Of a stretch of DNA of 64,000 nt, positions 1 through 13,459 are shown in pieces (position 1 is the first letter of the stretch; each line of letters starts with the position of its first letter). Made by a program: the position numbers and the translations under genes. Under the pieces are notes generated by a model. It did not search any database, had not been told where the DNA came from, and saw only the letters and a list, made by a program, of their open reading frames with translations. Where the stretch lies: the NCBI GenBank assembly GCA_033782935.1, contig JAWQEG010000710.1:1674001-1738000 (forward strand). The letters run 5' to 3'. This DNA is from Petrolisthes cinctipes (taxonomy: Eukaryota > Arthropoda > Malacostraca > Decapoda > Porcellanidae).

Positions 1-966
1 CTTCTGGAACACAAAAATATCTAATTTTCGGGTGTTTTGAGTCTGAATTTGAGATATAAACGGGTACAGAAGATGCAAGCACATATCGACTTTGGGCACA
101 CAAAATATCAATTTGTAGCATGTTTTGGTCCTATATTTTGAAAATACTCTAACACGGAGTAGACATGTACAGATTGCTTCGGGGACCCAAAAATATTGAA
201 TTTTGGGGGGTTTTGAGCCTGCATTTGAGATATAAACGGGTACAAAAGATGTATGGACATATCGACTTTGGACAACTAAAATATGGATTTTTAGCATGTT
301 TTAAGCCTATATTTTGAAAATGTTCTAGCACTGAGTATGCATGTACAGATTGCTTCTGGGACCCAAAAATATTGAATTTTGGGGTGTTCTGAGCCTGAAT
401 TTGGGATATAAACGGGCACAAAAGATGTATGCACATATAGACTTTGGACACCTAAAATATCGATTTTTATCATATTTTAGGCCTATATTTTGAAAATATT
501 CTAGCACTGAGTAGACAGGTACAGATCGCTTCGCGGACCCAAAAATATTGAATTTTTTGGTGTTTTGAGCCTGCATTTGAGATATAAACGTGTACTGATG
601 ATGCATGCACATATCGACTTTGGGCACCCAAAATATCGATTTTTAGCATGTTTTGGGCCTATATTTTGAAAATACTCTAACACGGAGTAGGCATGTACAG
701 ATCGCTTCTGGGACACAAAAATATCGAATTTTCGGGTGTTTTGAGCCTGAATTTGAGATATAAACGGGTACAGAAGATGCATGCACATATCGACATTTTG
801 CACATAAAATATCGATTTTTAGCATGTTTTGGGCCTATATTTTGAAAGTACTCTAACACGGAGTAGGCATGTACAGATCGCTTCTGGGACACAAAAATAT
901 CTAATTTTCGGGTGTTTTGAGCCTGAATTTGAGATATAAACGGGTACAGAAGATGCATGCATGCAG
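1..966 (+). repeat. Block A satellite, partial HOR copy at window edge
   Basis: Phase marks fall at 119, 295, 471, 647, 823 and 967. The intervals are 176 bp except the last, a 144-bp monomer (823-966) that ends with the ATGCATGCATGCAG junction. Monomer subtypes and order match the right part of the complete HOR that follows, so this is the tail of a HOR copy that begins outside the window. Confidence 0.9.
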
Positions 967-2696
967 TATGTTTTGGGCCTGTATTTTGAAAATACTCTAA
1001 CACGGAGTAGGCATGCACATATTGCTTCTGGGACACAAAAATATCGAATTTTCGGGTGTTTTGAGCCAGAATTTGAGATATAAACGGGTACAGAAGATGC
1101 ATGCACATATCGACTTTGGGCACCCAAAAAACCGATTTTTGGCATGTTTTGGACCTGTATCTTAAAAATGCTCTAACACGGAGTAGGCATGTACAGATCG
1201 CTTCTAGGACACATAAAATATTGAATTTTCGGGTGTTCTGAGCCTGAATTTTAGATTTATAATGGGTACAGAAGATGCATGCACATATCGACTTTGGGCA
1301 CCCAAAATATCGATTTTTAGCATGTTTTGGGCCTATATTTTGAAAATATTTTAGCAATGAGTAGGCATGTACAGATCGCTTCTGGGACCCAAAAATATCA
1401 AATTTTCGGGTGTTTTCAGTCTGAATTTGGGATATAAACAGGTACAGAAGATGCATACACATATTGACTTTGGCAACCTAAAATATCGATTTTGAGCATG
1501 TTTTGGGTCTGTATCTTCAAAACATTCTAAGAAGGAGTAGGCATGTAGAGATCGCTTCTGGAACACAAAAATATCTAATTTTCGGGTGTTTTGAGTCTGA
1601 ATTTGAGATATAAACGGGTTCAGAAGATGCAAGCACATATCGACTTTGGGCACACAAAATATCAATTTTTAGCATGTTTTGGGCCTATATTTTGAAAATA
1701 CTCTAACACGGAGTAGACATGTACAGATCGCTTCGGGGACCCAAAAATATTGAATTTTTTGGGGTTTTGAGCCTGCATTTGAGATATAAACGGGTACAAA
1801 AGATGTATGGACATATCGACTTTGGACAACTAAAATATGGATTTTTAGCATGTTTTAAGCCTATATTTTGAAAATGTTCTAGCACTGAGTATGCATGTAC
1901 AGATTGCTTCTGGGACCCAAAAATATTGAATTTTGGGGTGTTCTGAGCCTGAATTTGGGATATAAACGGGCACAAAAGATGTATGCACATATCGACTTTG
2001 GACACCTAAAATATCGATTTTTATCATATTTTAGGCCTATATTTTGAAAATATTCTAGCACTGAGTAGACATGTACAGATCGCTTCGCGGACCCAAAAAT
2101 ATTGAATTTTTGGGTGTTTTGAGCCTGCATTTGAGATATAAACGGGTACTGATGATGCATGCACATATCGACTTTTTGCACCTAAAATATCGATTTTGAG
2201 CATGTTTTGGGTCTGTATCTTGAAAACATTATAAGAAGGAGTAGGGATGTACAGATCGCTTCTGGGACGCAAAAATATCTAATTTTCGGGTGTTTTGAGT
2301 CTGAATTTGAGATATAAACGGGTACAGAAGATGCAAGCACATATCGACTTTGGGCACCCAAAATATCGATTTTTAGCATGTATTGGGCCTATATTTTGAA
2401 AATACTCTAACACGGAGTAGGCATGTACAGATCGCTTCTGGGACACAAAAATATCGAATTTTCGGGTGTTTTGAGCCTGAATTTGAGATATAAACGGGTA
2501 CAGAAGATGCATGCACATATCGACATTTTGCACATAAAATATCGATTTTTAGCATGTTTTGGGCCTATATTTTGAAAATACTCTAACACGGAGTAGGCAT
2601 GTACAGATCGCTTCTGGGACACAAAAATATCTAATTTTCGGGTGTTTTGAGCCTGAATTTGGGATATAAACGGGTACAGAAGATGCATGCATGCAG
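967..2696 (+). repeat. Block A HOR copy 1: 10 monomers, 1,730 bp
   Basis: Monomer lengths in order are 176, 178, seven of 176, and 144. The 178-bp monomer carries an ACATAAAATATTG variant and the segment AATTTTAGATTTATAATGGG. The 144-bp monomer (2,553-2,696) closes the unit. Distinct subtypes at 1,497-1,672 (GTAGAGATCGCTTCTGGAAC), 1,673-1,848 (GACAACTAAAATATGG) and 1,849-2,024 (ATTTTTATCATATTTTAGG) make each position in the HOR identifiable. This is the reference form for block A. Confidence 0.9.
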
Positions 2697-4250
2697 TATG
2701 TTTTGGGCCTGTATTTTGAAAATACTCTAACACGGAGTAGGCATGCACATATTGCTTCTGGGACACAAATATATCGAATTTTCGGGTGTTTTGAGCCAGA
2801 ATTTGAGATATAAACGGGTACAGAAGATGCATGCACATATCGACTTTGGGCACCCAAAAAACCGATTTTTGGCATGTTTTGGACCTGTATCTTAAAAATG
2901 CTCTAACACGGAGTAGACATGTACAGATCGCTTCTAGGACACATAAAATATTGAATTTTCGGGTGTTCTGAGCCTGAATTTTAGATTTATAATGGGTACA
3001 GAAGATGCATGCACATATCGACTTTGGGCACCCAAAATATCGATTTTTAGCATGTTTTGGGCCTATATTTTGAAAATATACTAGCAATGAGTAGGCATGT
3101 ACAGATCGCTTCTGGGACCCAAAAATATCAAATTTTCGGGTGTTTTCAGTCTGAATTTGGGATATAAACGGGTACAGAAGATGCATACACATATTGACTT
3201 TGGCAACCTAAAATATCGATTTTGAGCATGTTTTGGGTCTGTATCTTCAAAACATTCTAAGAAGGAGTAGGCATGTAGAGATCGCTTCTGGAACACAAAA
3301 ATATCTAATTTTCGGGTGTTTTGAGTCTGAATTTGAGATATAAACGGGTACAGAAGATGCAAGCACATATCGACTTTGGGCACACAAAATATCAATTTTT
3401 AGCATGTTTTGGGCCTATATTTTGAAAATACTTTAACACGGAGTAGACATGTACAGATCGCTTCGGGGACCCAAAAATATTGAATTTTTGGGGGTTTTGA
3501 GCCTGCATTTGAGATATAAACGGGTACAAAAGATGTATGCACATATCGACTTTGGACACCTAAAATATCGATTTTTATCATATTTTAGGCCTATATTTTG
3601 AAAATATTCTAGCACTGAGTAGACAGGTACAGATCGCTTCGCGGACCCAAAAATATTGAATTTTTGGGTGTTTTGAGCCTGCATTTGAGATATAAACGGG
3701 TACTGATGATGCATGCACATATCGACTTTTTGCACCTAAAATATCGATTTTGAGCATGTTTTGGGTCTGTATCTTGAAAACATTCAAAGAAGGAGTAGGC
3801 ATGTACAGATCGCTTCTGGGACGCAAAAATATCTAATTTTCGGGTGTTCTGAGTCTGAATTTGAGATATAAACGGGTACAGAAGATGCAAGCACATATCG
3901 ACTTTGGGCACCCAAAATATCGATTTTTAGCATGTTTTGGGCCTATATTTTGAAAATACTCTAACACGGAGTAGGCATGTACAGATCGCTTCTGGGACAC
4001 AAAAATATCGAATTTTCGGGTGTTTTGAGCCTGAATTTGAGATATAAACGTGTACAGAAGATGCATGCACATATCGACATTTTGCACATAAAATATCGAT
4101 TTTTAGCATGTTTTGGGCCTATATTTTGAAAATACTCTTACACGGAGTAGGCATGTACAGATCGCTTCTGGGACACAAAAATATCTAATTTTCGGGTGTT
4201 TTGAGCCTGAATTTGAGATATAAACGGGTACAGAAGATGCATGCATGCAG
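2697..4250 (+). repeat. Block A HOR copy 2: 9 monomers, 1,554 bp
   Basis: Same order as copy 1 but exactly one 176-bp monomer shorter. The monomer at 3,403-3,578 starts like the subtype at 1,673-1,848 (CTTCGGGGACCC, CCTGCATTTG) and ends like the subtype at 1,849-2,024 (GGACACCTAAAATATCG then CATATTTTAGG). It is thus a hybrid produced by loss of one monomer length between neighbours. The copy ends with a 144-bp monomer at 4,107-4,250. Confidence 0.9.
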
Positions 4251-5980
4251 TATGTTTTGGGCCTGTATTTTGAAAATACTCTAACACGGAGTAGGCATGC
4301 ACATATTGCTTCTGGGACACAAAAATATCGAATTTTCGGGTGTTTTGAGCCAGAATTTGAGATATAAACGGGTACAGAAGATGCATGCACATATCGACTT
4401 TGGGCACCCAAAAAACCGATTTTTAGCATGTTTTGGACCTGTATCTTAAAAATGCTCTAACACGGAGTAGGCATGTACAGATCGCTTCTAGGACACATAA
4501 AATATTGAATTTTCGGGTGTTCTGAGCCTGAATTTTAGATTTATAATGGGTACAGAAGATGCATGCACATATCGACTTTGGGCACCCAAAATATCGATTT
4601 TTTGCATGTTTTGGGCCTATATTTTGAAAATATTCTAGCAATGAGTAGGCATGTACAGATCGCTTCTGGGACCCAAAAATATCAAATTTTCGGGTGTTTT
4701 CAGTCTGAATTTGGGATATAAACGGGTACAGAAGATGCATACACATATTGACTTTGGCAACCTAAAATATCGATTTTGAGCATGTTTTGGGTCTGTATTT
4801 TCAAAACATTCTAGGAAGGAGTAGGCATGTAGAGATCGCTTCTGGAACACAAAAATATCTAATTTTCGGGTGTTTTGAGTCTGAATTTGAGATATAAACG
4901 GGTACAGAAGATGCAAGCACATATCGACTTTGGGCACACAAAATATCAATTTTTAGCATGTTTTGGGCCTATATTTTGAAAATACTCTAACACGGAGTAG
5001 ACATGTACAGATCGCTCCGGGGACCCAAAAATATTGAATTTTTGGGGGTTTTGAGCCTGCATTTGAGATATAAACGGGTACAAAAGATGTATGGACATAT
5101 CGACTTTGGACAACTAAAATATGGATTTTTAGCATGTTTTAAGCCTATATTTTGAAAATGTTCTAGCACTGAGTATGCATGTACAGATCGCTTCGCGGAC
5201 CCAAAAATATTGAATTTTGGGGTGTTCTGAGCCTGAATTTGGGATATAAACGGGCACAAAAGATGTATGCACATATCGACTTTGGACACCTAAAATATCG
5301 ATTTTTATCATATTTTAGGCCTATATTTTGAAAATATTCTAGCACTGAGTAGACAGGTACAGATCGCTTCGCGGACCCAAAAATATTGAATTTTTGGGTG
5401 TTTTGAGCCTGCATTTGAGATATAAACGGGTACTGATGATGCATGCACATATCGACTTTTTGCACCTAAAATATCGATTTTGAGCATGTTTTGGGTCTGT
5501 ATCTTGAAAACATTCAAAGAAGGAGTAGGCATGTACAGATCGCTTCTGGGACGCAAAAATATCTAATTTTCGGGTGTTTTGAGTCTGAATTTTTGATATA
5601 AACGGGTACAGAAGATGCAAGCACATATCGACTTTGGGCACCCAAAATATCGATTTTTAGCATGTTTTGGGCCTATATTTTGAAAATACTCTAACACGGA
5701 GTAGGCATGTACAGATCGCTTCTGGGACACAAAAATATCGAATTTTCGGGTGTTTTGAGCCTGAATTTGAGATATAAACGGGTACAGAAGATGCATGCAC
5801 ATATCGACATTTTGCACATAAAATATCGATTTTTAGCATGTTTTGGGCCTATATTTTGAAAATACTCTAACACGGAGTAGGCATGTACAGATCGCTTCTG
5901 GGACACAAAAATATCTAATTTTCGGGTGTTTTGAGCCTGAATTTGAGATATAAACGGGTACAGAAGATGCATGCATGCAG
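4251..5980 (+). repeat. Block A HOR copy 3: 10 monomers, 1,730 bp
   Basis: Phase marks at 4427, 4605, 4781, 4957, 5133, 5309, 5485, 5661, 5837 and 5981 give 176, 178, seven of 176, and 144, identical in layout to copy 1. From about 4,957 onward this copy also matches sequence 3,636 bp downstream (block A copy 5), including rare variants, so it belongs to a larger two-HOR super-unit. Confidence 0.88.
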
Positions 5981-7886
5981 TATGTTTTGGGCCTGTATTT
6001 TGAAAATACTCTAACACGGAGTAGGCATGCACATATTGCTTTTGGGACACAAAAATATCGAATTTTCGGGTGTTTTGAGCCAGAATTTGAGATATAAACG
6101 GGTACAGAAGATGCATGCACATATCGACTTTGGGCACCCAAAAAACCGATTTTTAGCATGTTTTGGACCTGTATCTTAAAAATGCTCTAACACGGAGTAG
6201 GCATGTACAGATCGCTTCTAGGAAACATAAAATATTGAATTTTCGGGTGTTCTGAGCCTGAATTTTAGATTTATAATGGGTACAGAAGATGCATGCACAT
6301 ATCGACTTTAGACAACTAAAATATGGATTTTTAGCATGTTTTAAGCCTATATTTTGAAAACATTATAGCACTGAGTATGCATGTACAGATTGCTTCTGGG
6401 ACCCAAAAATATTGAATTTTGGGGTGTTCTGAGCCTGAATTTGGGATATAAACGGGCACAAAAGATGTATGCACATATCGACTTTGGATACCTAAAATAT
6501 CGATTTTTATCATATTTTAGTCCTATATTTTGAAAATATTCTAGCACTGAGTAGACATGTACAGATCGCTTCGCGGACCCAAAAATATTGAATTTTTGGG
6601 TGTTTTGAGCCTGCATTTGAGATATAAACGGGTACTGAAGATGCATGCACATATCGACTTTTTGCACCTAAAATATCGATTTTGAGCATGTTTTGGGTCT
6701 GTATCTTGAAAACATTCTAAGAAGGAGTAGGCATGTACAGATCGCTTCTGGGACGCAAAAATATCTAATTTTCGGGTGTTTTGAGTCTGAATTTGAGATA
6801 TAAACGGGTACAGAAGATGCAAGCACATATCGACTTTGGGCAACCAAAATATCGATTTTTAGCATGTTTTGGGCCTATATTTTGAAAATACTCTAACACG
6901 GAGTAGGCATGTACAGATCGCTTCTGGGACACAAAAATATCGAATTTTAGGGAGTTTTGAGCCTGAATTTGAGATATAAACGGGTACAGAAGATGCATGC
7001 ACATATCGACATTTTGCACATAAAATATCGATTTTTAGCATGTTTTGGGCCTATATTTTGAAAATACTCTAACACGGAGTAGGCATGTACAGATCGCTTC
7101 TGGGACACAAAAATATCTAATTTTCGGGTGTTTTGAGCCTGAATTTGAGATATAAACGGGTACAGAAGATGCAAGCACATATCGACTTTGGGCACCCAAA
7201 ATATCGATTTTGAGCATGTTTTAGGCCTGTATTTTAAAAATACTCTAGCACTGAGTATGCATGTACAGATTGCTTCTGGGACCCAAAAATATTGAATTTT
7301 GGGGTGTTCTGAGCCTGAATTTGGGATATAAACGGGCACAAAAGATGTATGCACATATCGACTTTGGACACCTAAAATATCGATTTTTATCATATTTTAG
7401 GCCTATATTTTGAAAATATTCTAGCACTGAGTAGACAGGTACAGATCGCTTCGCGGACCCAAAAATATTGAATTTTTGGGTGTTTTGTGCCTGCATTTGA
7501 GATATAAACGGGTACTGATGATGCATGCACATATCGACTTTTTGCACCTAAAATATCGATTTTGAGCATGTTTTGGGTCTGTATCTTGAAAACATTCTAA
7601 GAAGGAGTAGGCATGTACAGATCGCTTCTGGGACGCAAAAATATCTAATTTTCGGGTGTTTTGAGTCTGAATTTTTGATATAAACGGGTACAGAAGATGC
7701 AAGCACATATCGACTTTGGGCACCCAAAATATCGATTTTTAGCATGTTTTGGGCCTATATTTTGAAAATACTCTAACACGGAGTAGGCATGTACAGATCG
7801 CTTCTGGGACACAAAAATATCTAATTTTCGGGTGTTTTGAGCCTGAATTTGAGATATAAACGGGTACAGAAGATGCATGCATGCAG
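5981..7886 (+). repeat. Block A HOR copy 4: 11 monomers, 1,906 bp, rearranged order
   Basis: This copy has the 178-bp and 144-bp monomers but a different internal order. The 178-bp monomer (6,157-6,334) ends in the GACAACTAAAATATGG segment that normally belongs to a monomer three places further on, so three monomers are missing at this junction. Extra monomers of the two subtypes typical of the right side occur at about 6,863-7,566. The order resembles copy 6 (9,617-10,994) at a shift of 3,636 bp. Confidence 0.86.
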
Positions 7887-9616
7887 TATGTTTTGGGCCT
7901 GTATTTTGAAAATACTCTAACACGGAGTAGGCATGCACATATTGCTTCTGGGACACAAAAATATCGAATTTTCGGGTGTTTTGAGCCAGAATTTGAGATA
8001 TAAACGGGTACAGAAGATGCATGCACATATCGACTTTGGGCACCCAAAAAACCGATTTTTAGCATGTTTTGGACCTGTATCTTAAAAATGCTCTAACACG
8101 GAGTAGGCATGTACAGATCGCTTCTAGGACACATAAAATATTGAATTTTCGGGTGTTCTGAGCCTGAATTTTAGATTTATAATGGGTACAGAAGATGCAT
8201 GCACATATCGACTTTGGGCACCCAAAATCTCGATTTTTAGCATGTTTTGGGCCTATATTCTGAAAATATTCTAGCAATGAGTAGGCATGTACAGATCGCT
8301 TCTGGGACCCAAAAATATCAAATTTTCGGGTGTTTTCAGTCTGAATTTGGGATATAAACGGGTACAGAAGATGCATACACATATTGACTTTGGCAACCTA
8401 AAATATCGATTTTTAGCATGTTTTGGGTCTGTATCTTCAAAACATTCTATGAAGGAGTAGGCATGTAGAGATCGCTTCTGGAACACAAAAATATCTAATT
8501 TTCGGGTGTTTTGAGTCTGAATTTAAAATATAAACGGGTACAGAAGATGCAAGCACATATCGACTTTGGGCACACAAAATATCAATTTTTAGCATGTTTT
8601 GGGCCTATATTTTGAAAATACTCTAACACGGAGTAGACATGTACAGATCGCTTCTGGGACCCAAAAATATTGAATTTTTGGGGGTTTTGAGCCTGCATTT
8701 GAGATATAAACGGGTACAAAAGATGTATGGACGTATCGACTTTGGACAACTAAAATATGGATTTTTAGCATGTTTTAAGCCTATATTTTGAAAATGTTCT
8801 AGCACTGAGTATGCATGTACAGATTGCTTCTGGGACCCAAAAATATTGAATTTTGGGGTGTTCTGAGCCTGAATTTGGGATATAAACGGGCACAAAAGAT
8901 GTATGCACATATCGACTTTGGACACCTAAAATATCGATTTTTATCATATTTTAGGCCTATATTTTGAAAATATTCTAGCACTGAGTAGACAGGTACAGAT
9001 CGCTTCGCGGACCCAAAAATATTGAATTTTTTGGTGTTTTGAGCCTGCATTTGAGATATAAACGGGTACTGATGATGCATGCACATATCGACTTTTTGCA
9101 CCTAAAATATCGATTTTGAGCATGTTTTGGGTCTGTATCTTGAAAACATTCAAAGAAGGAGTAGGCATGTACAGATCGCTTCTGGGACGCAAAAATATCT
9201 AATTTGCGGGTGTTTTGAGTTTGAATTTGAGATATAAACGGGTACAGAAGATGCAAGCACATATCGACTTTGGGCACCCAAAATATCGATTTTTAGCATG
9301 TTTTGGGCCTATATTTTGAAAATACTCTAACACGGAGTAGGCATGTACAGATCGCTTCTGGGACACAAAAATATCGAATTTTCGGGTGTTTTGAGCCTGA
9401 ATTTGAGATATAAACGGGTACAGAAGATGCATGCACATATCGACATTTTGCACATAAAATATCGATTTTTAGCATGTTTTGGGCCTATATTTTGAAAATA
9501 CTCTAACACGGAGTAGGCATGTACAGATCGCTTCTGGGACACAAAAATATCTAATTTTCGGGTGTTTTGAGCCTGAATTTGAGATATAAACGGGTACAGA
9601 AGATGCATGCATGCAG
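7887..9616 (+). repeat. Block A HOR copy 5: 10 monomers, 1,730 bp
   Basis: Same layout as copy 1 (176, 178, seven of 176, 144), closed by the 144-bp monomer at 9,473-9,616. From about 8,593 it is the counterpart of copy 3 at a shift of 3,636 bp. One variant is distinctive: the penultimate HOR element has AATTTAAAATATAAACGG near 8,521 instead of the usual GAGATATAAACGG. Confidence 0.88.
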
Positions 9617-10994
9617 TATGTTTTGGGCCTGTATTTTGAAAATACTCTAACACGGAGTAGGCATGCACATATTGCTTTTGGGACACAAAAATATCGAATT
9701 TTCGGGTGTTTTGAGCCAGAATTTGAGATATAAACGGGTAAAGAAGATGCATGCACATATCGACTTTGGGCACCCAAAAAACCGATTTTTAGCATGTTTT
9801 GGAACTGTATCTTAAAAATGCTCTAACACGGAGTAGGCATGTACAGATCGCTTCTAGGAAACATAAAATATTGAATTTTCGGGTGTTCTGAGCCTGAATT
9901 TTAGATTTATAATGGGTACAGAAGATGCATGCACATATCGACTTTAGACAACTAAAATATGGATTTTTAGCATGTTTTAAGCCTATATTTTGAAAACATT
10001 ATAGCACTGAGTATGCATGTACAGATTGCTTCTGGGACCCAAAAATATTGAATTTTGGGGTGTTCTGAGCCTGAATTTGGGATATAAACGGGCACAAAAG
10101 ATGTATGCACATATCGACTTTGGACACCTAAAATATCGATTTTTATCATATTTTAGTCCTATATTTTGAAAATATTCTAGCACTGAGTAGACATGTACAG
10201 ATCGCTTCGCAGACCCAAAAATATTGAATTTTTGGGTGTTTTGAGCCTGCATTTGAGATATAAACGGGTACTGAAGATGCATGCACATATCGACTTTTTG
10301 CACCTAAAATATCGATTTTGAGCATGTTTTTGGTCTGTATCTTGAAAACATTCTAAGAAGGAGTAGGCATGTACAGATCGCTTCTGGGACGCAAAAATAT
10401 CTAATTTTCGGGTGTTTTGAGTCTGAATTTGAGATATAAACGGGTACAGAAGATGCAAGCACATATCGACTTTGGGCAACCAAAATATCGATTTTTAGCA
10501 TGTTTTGGGCCTATATTTTGAAAATACTCTAACACGGAGTAGGCATGTACAGATCGCTTCTGGGACACAAAAATATCGAATTTTAGGGAGTTTTGAGCCT
10601 GAATTTGAGATATAAACGGGTACAGAAGATGCATGCACATATCGACATTTTGCACCTAAAATATCGATTTTGAGCATGTTTTGGGTCTGTATCTTGAAAA
10701 CATTCTAAGAAGGAGTAGGCATGTACAGATCGCTTCTGGGACGCAAAAATATCAAATTTTCGGGTGTTTTGAGTCTGAATTTTTGATATAAACGGGTACA
10801 GAAGATGCAAGCACATATCGACTTTGGGCACCCAAAATATCGATTTTTAGCATGTTTTGGGCCTATATTTTGAAAATACTCTAACACGGAGTAGGCATGT
10901 ACAGATCGCTTCTGGGACACAAAAATATCTAATTTTCGGGTGTTTTGAGCCTGAATTTGAGATATAAACGGGTACAGAAGATGCATGCATGCAG
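9617..10994 (+). repeat. Block A HOR copy 6: 8 monomers, 1,378 bp
   Basis: Phase marks at 9793, 9971, 10147, 10323, 10499, 10675, 10851 and 10995 give 176, 178, five of 176, and 144. Its first part matches copy 4 at a shift of 3,636 bp, including the same 178-bp hybrid ending in GACAACTAAAATATGG. Its last part matches at a shift of 3,108 bp, so three monomers (528 bp) present in copy 4 are absent here. Confidence 0.86.
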
Positions 10995-12228
10995 TATGTT
11001 TTGGGCCTGTATTTTGAAAATACTCTAACACGGAGTAGGCATGCACATATTGCTTCTGGGACACAAAAATATCGAATTTTCGGGTGTTTTGAGCCAGAAT
11101 TTGAGATATAAACGGGTACAGAAGATGAATGCACATATCGACTTTGGGCACCCAAAAAACCGATTTTTAGCATGTTTTGGACCTGTATCTTAAAAATGCT
11201 CTAACACGGAGTAGGCATGTACAGATCGCTTCTAGGACACATAAAATATTGAATTTTCGGGTGTTCTGAGCCTGAATTTTAGATTTATAATGGGTACAGA
11301 AGATGCATGCACATATCGACTTTGGGCACCCAAAATCTCGATTTTTAGCATGTTTTGGGCCTATATTTTGAAAATATTCTAGCAATGAGTAGGCATGTAC
11401 AGATCGCTTCTGGGACCCAAAAATATCAAATTTTCGGGTGTTTTCAGTCTGAATTTGGGATATAAACGTGTACAGAAGATGCATACACATATTGACTTTG
11501 GCAACCTTAAATATCGATTTTGAGCATGTTTTGGGTCTGTATCTTCAAAACATTCTATGAAGGAGTAGGCATGTAGAGATCGCTTCTGGAACACAAAAAT
11601 ATGTAATTTTCGGGTGTTTTGAGTCTGAATTTGAGATATAAACGGGTACAGAAGATGCAAGCACATATCGACTTTGGGCACACAAAATATCAATTTTTAG
11701 CATGTTTTGGGCCTATATTTTGAAAATACTCTAACACGGAGTAGGCATGTACAAATCGCTTCTGGGACCCAAAAATATTGAATTTTTGGGTGTTCTAAGC
11801 CTGAATTTGGGATATAAACGGGTACAAAAGATGTATGGACATATCGACTTTGGACAACTAAAATATGGATTTTTAGTATGTTTTAAGCCTATATTTTGAA
11901 AATATTCTAGCACTGAGTATGCATGTACAGATTGCTTCTGGGACCCAAAATCATTGAATTTTGGGGTGTTCTGAGCCTGAATTTGGGATATAAACGGGCA
12001 CAAAAGATGTATGCACATATCGACTTTGGACACCTAAAATATCGATTTTTATCATATTTTAGGCATATATCTTGAAAATATTCTAGCACTGAGTAGACAT
12101 GTACAGATCGCTTCGCGGACCCAAAAATATTGAATTTTTGGGTGTTTTGAGCCTGCATTTGAGATATAAACGGGTACTGAAGATGCATGCACATATCGAC
12201 TTTTTGCACCTAAAATATCGATTTTGAG
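10995..12228 (+). repeat. Block A HOR copy 7, partial: 7 monomers
   Basis: Phase marks at 11171, 11349, 11525, 11701, 11877, 12053 and 12229 give 176, 178 and then five of 176. It starts like a normal HOR copy and then passes into block B without reaching a 144-bp monomer. No 144-bp monomer occurs again until 24,859. Confidence 0.82.
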
Positions 12229-13459
12229 CATGTTTTGGGCCTATATTTTGAAAATACTCTAACACGGAGTAGGCATGTACAGATCGCTTCTGGGACACAA
12301 AAATATCGAGTTTTCGGGTGTTTTGAGCCTGAATTTGAGATATAAACGGGTACAGAAGATGCATGCACATATCGACATTTTGCACATAAAATATCGATTT
12401 TTAGCATGTTTTGGGCTTATATTTTGAAAATACTCTAACACGGAGTAGGCATGTACAGATCGCTTCTGGGACACAAAAATATCTAATTTTCGGGTGTTTT
12501 GAGCCTGAATTTGAGATATAAACGGGTACAGAAGATGCAAGCACATATCGACTTTGGGCCCCCAAAATATCGATTTTGAGCATGTTTTGGGCCTGTATTT
12601 TAAAAATACTCTATCACGAAGTAGGCATGTACAGATCGCTTCTGGGACACAAAAATATCGAATTTTCGGGTGTTTCGAGCCTGAATTTGATATATAAACG
12701 GGTACAGAAGGTACATGCACATATCGACTTTGGGTATCAAAAATATCAATTTTTAGTATGTTTTGGGCCAATATTTTGAAAATATTCTAGCACTGAGTAT
12801 GCATGTACAGTTCGCTTCTGGGACCCAAAAATATTGAATTTTCGGGTGTTCTGAGCCTGAATTTGGGATATAATCGGGTACAAAAGATGTATTCACATAT
12901 TGACTTTGGACACCTAAAATATCGATTTTTATGATATTTTAGGCCTATATTTTGAAAATATTCTAGCACTGAGTAGACATGTACAGATTGCTTCGGGGAC
13001 CCAAAAATATTGAATATTTGGGTGTTTTGAGCCTGCATTTGAGATATAAACGAGTACAAAAGATGTATGGACATATCGACTTTGGACAACTAAAATATGG
13101 ATTTTTAGCATGTTTTAAGCCTATATTTTGAAAATGTTCTAGCACTGAGTATGCATGTACAGATTGCTTCTGGGACCCAAAAATATTGAATTTTGGGGTG
13201 TTCTGAGCCTGAATTTGGGATATAAACGGGCACAAAAGATGTATGTACAGATCGACTTTGGACACCTAAAATATCGATTTTTATCATATTTTAGGCCTAT
13301 ATTTTGAAAATATTCTAGCACTGAGTAGACATGTACAGATCGCTTCGCGGACCAAAAATATTGAATTTTTGGGTGTTTTGAGCCTGCATTTGAGATATAA
13401 ACGGGTACTGATGATGCATGCACATATCGACTTTTTGCACCTAAAATATCGATTTTGAG
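12229..13459 (+). repeat. Block B HOR copy 1: 7 monomers, 1,231 bp
   Basis: Seven monomers, all 176 bp except the last at 175 bp (one base missing near 13,353 where copies 2 and 3 read GGACCCAAAAATATTG). Subtypes repeat in order in the next copies at shifts of 1,231 and 1,232 bp. A recognisable member is the GGTACATGCACATATCG / GGGTATCAAAAATATCAATT pair near 12,710-12,750. No 144-, 147- or 158-bp monomers occur in block B. Confidence 0.87.

Noticed and set aside
951..970. ATGCATGCATGCA alternating tract as a functional Z-DNA or cruciform element
   Set aside because: It is explained as the junction of the 144-bp deletion monomer. The tract is short and nothing else suggests a function.
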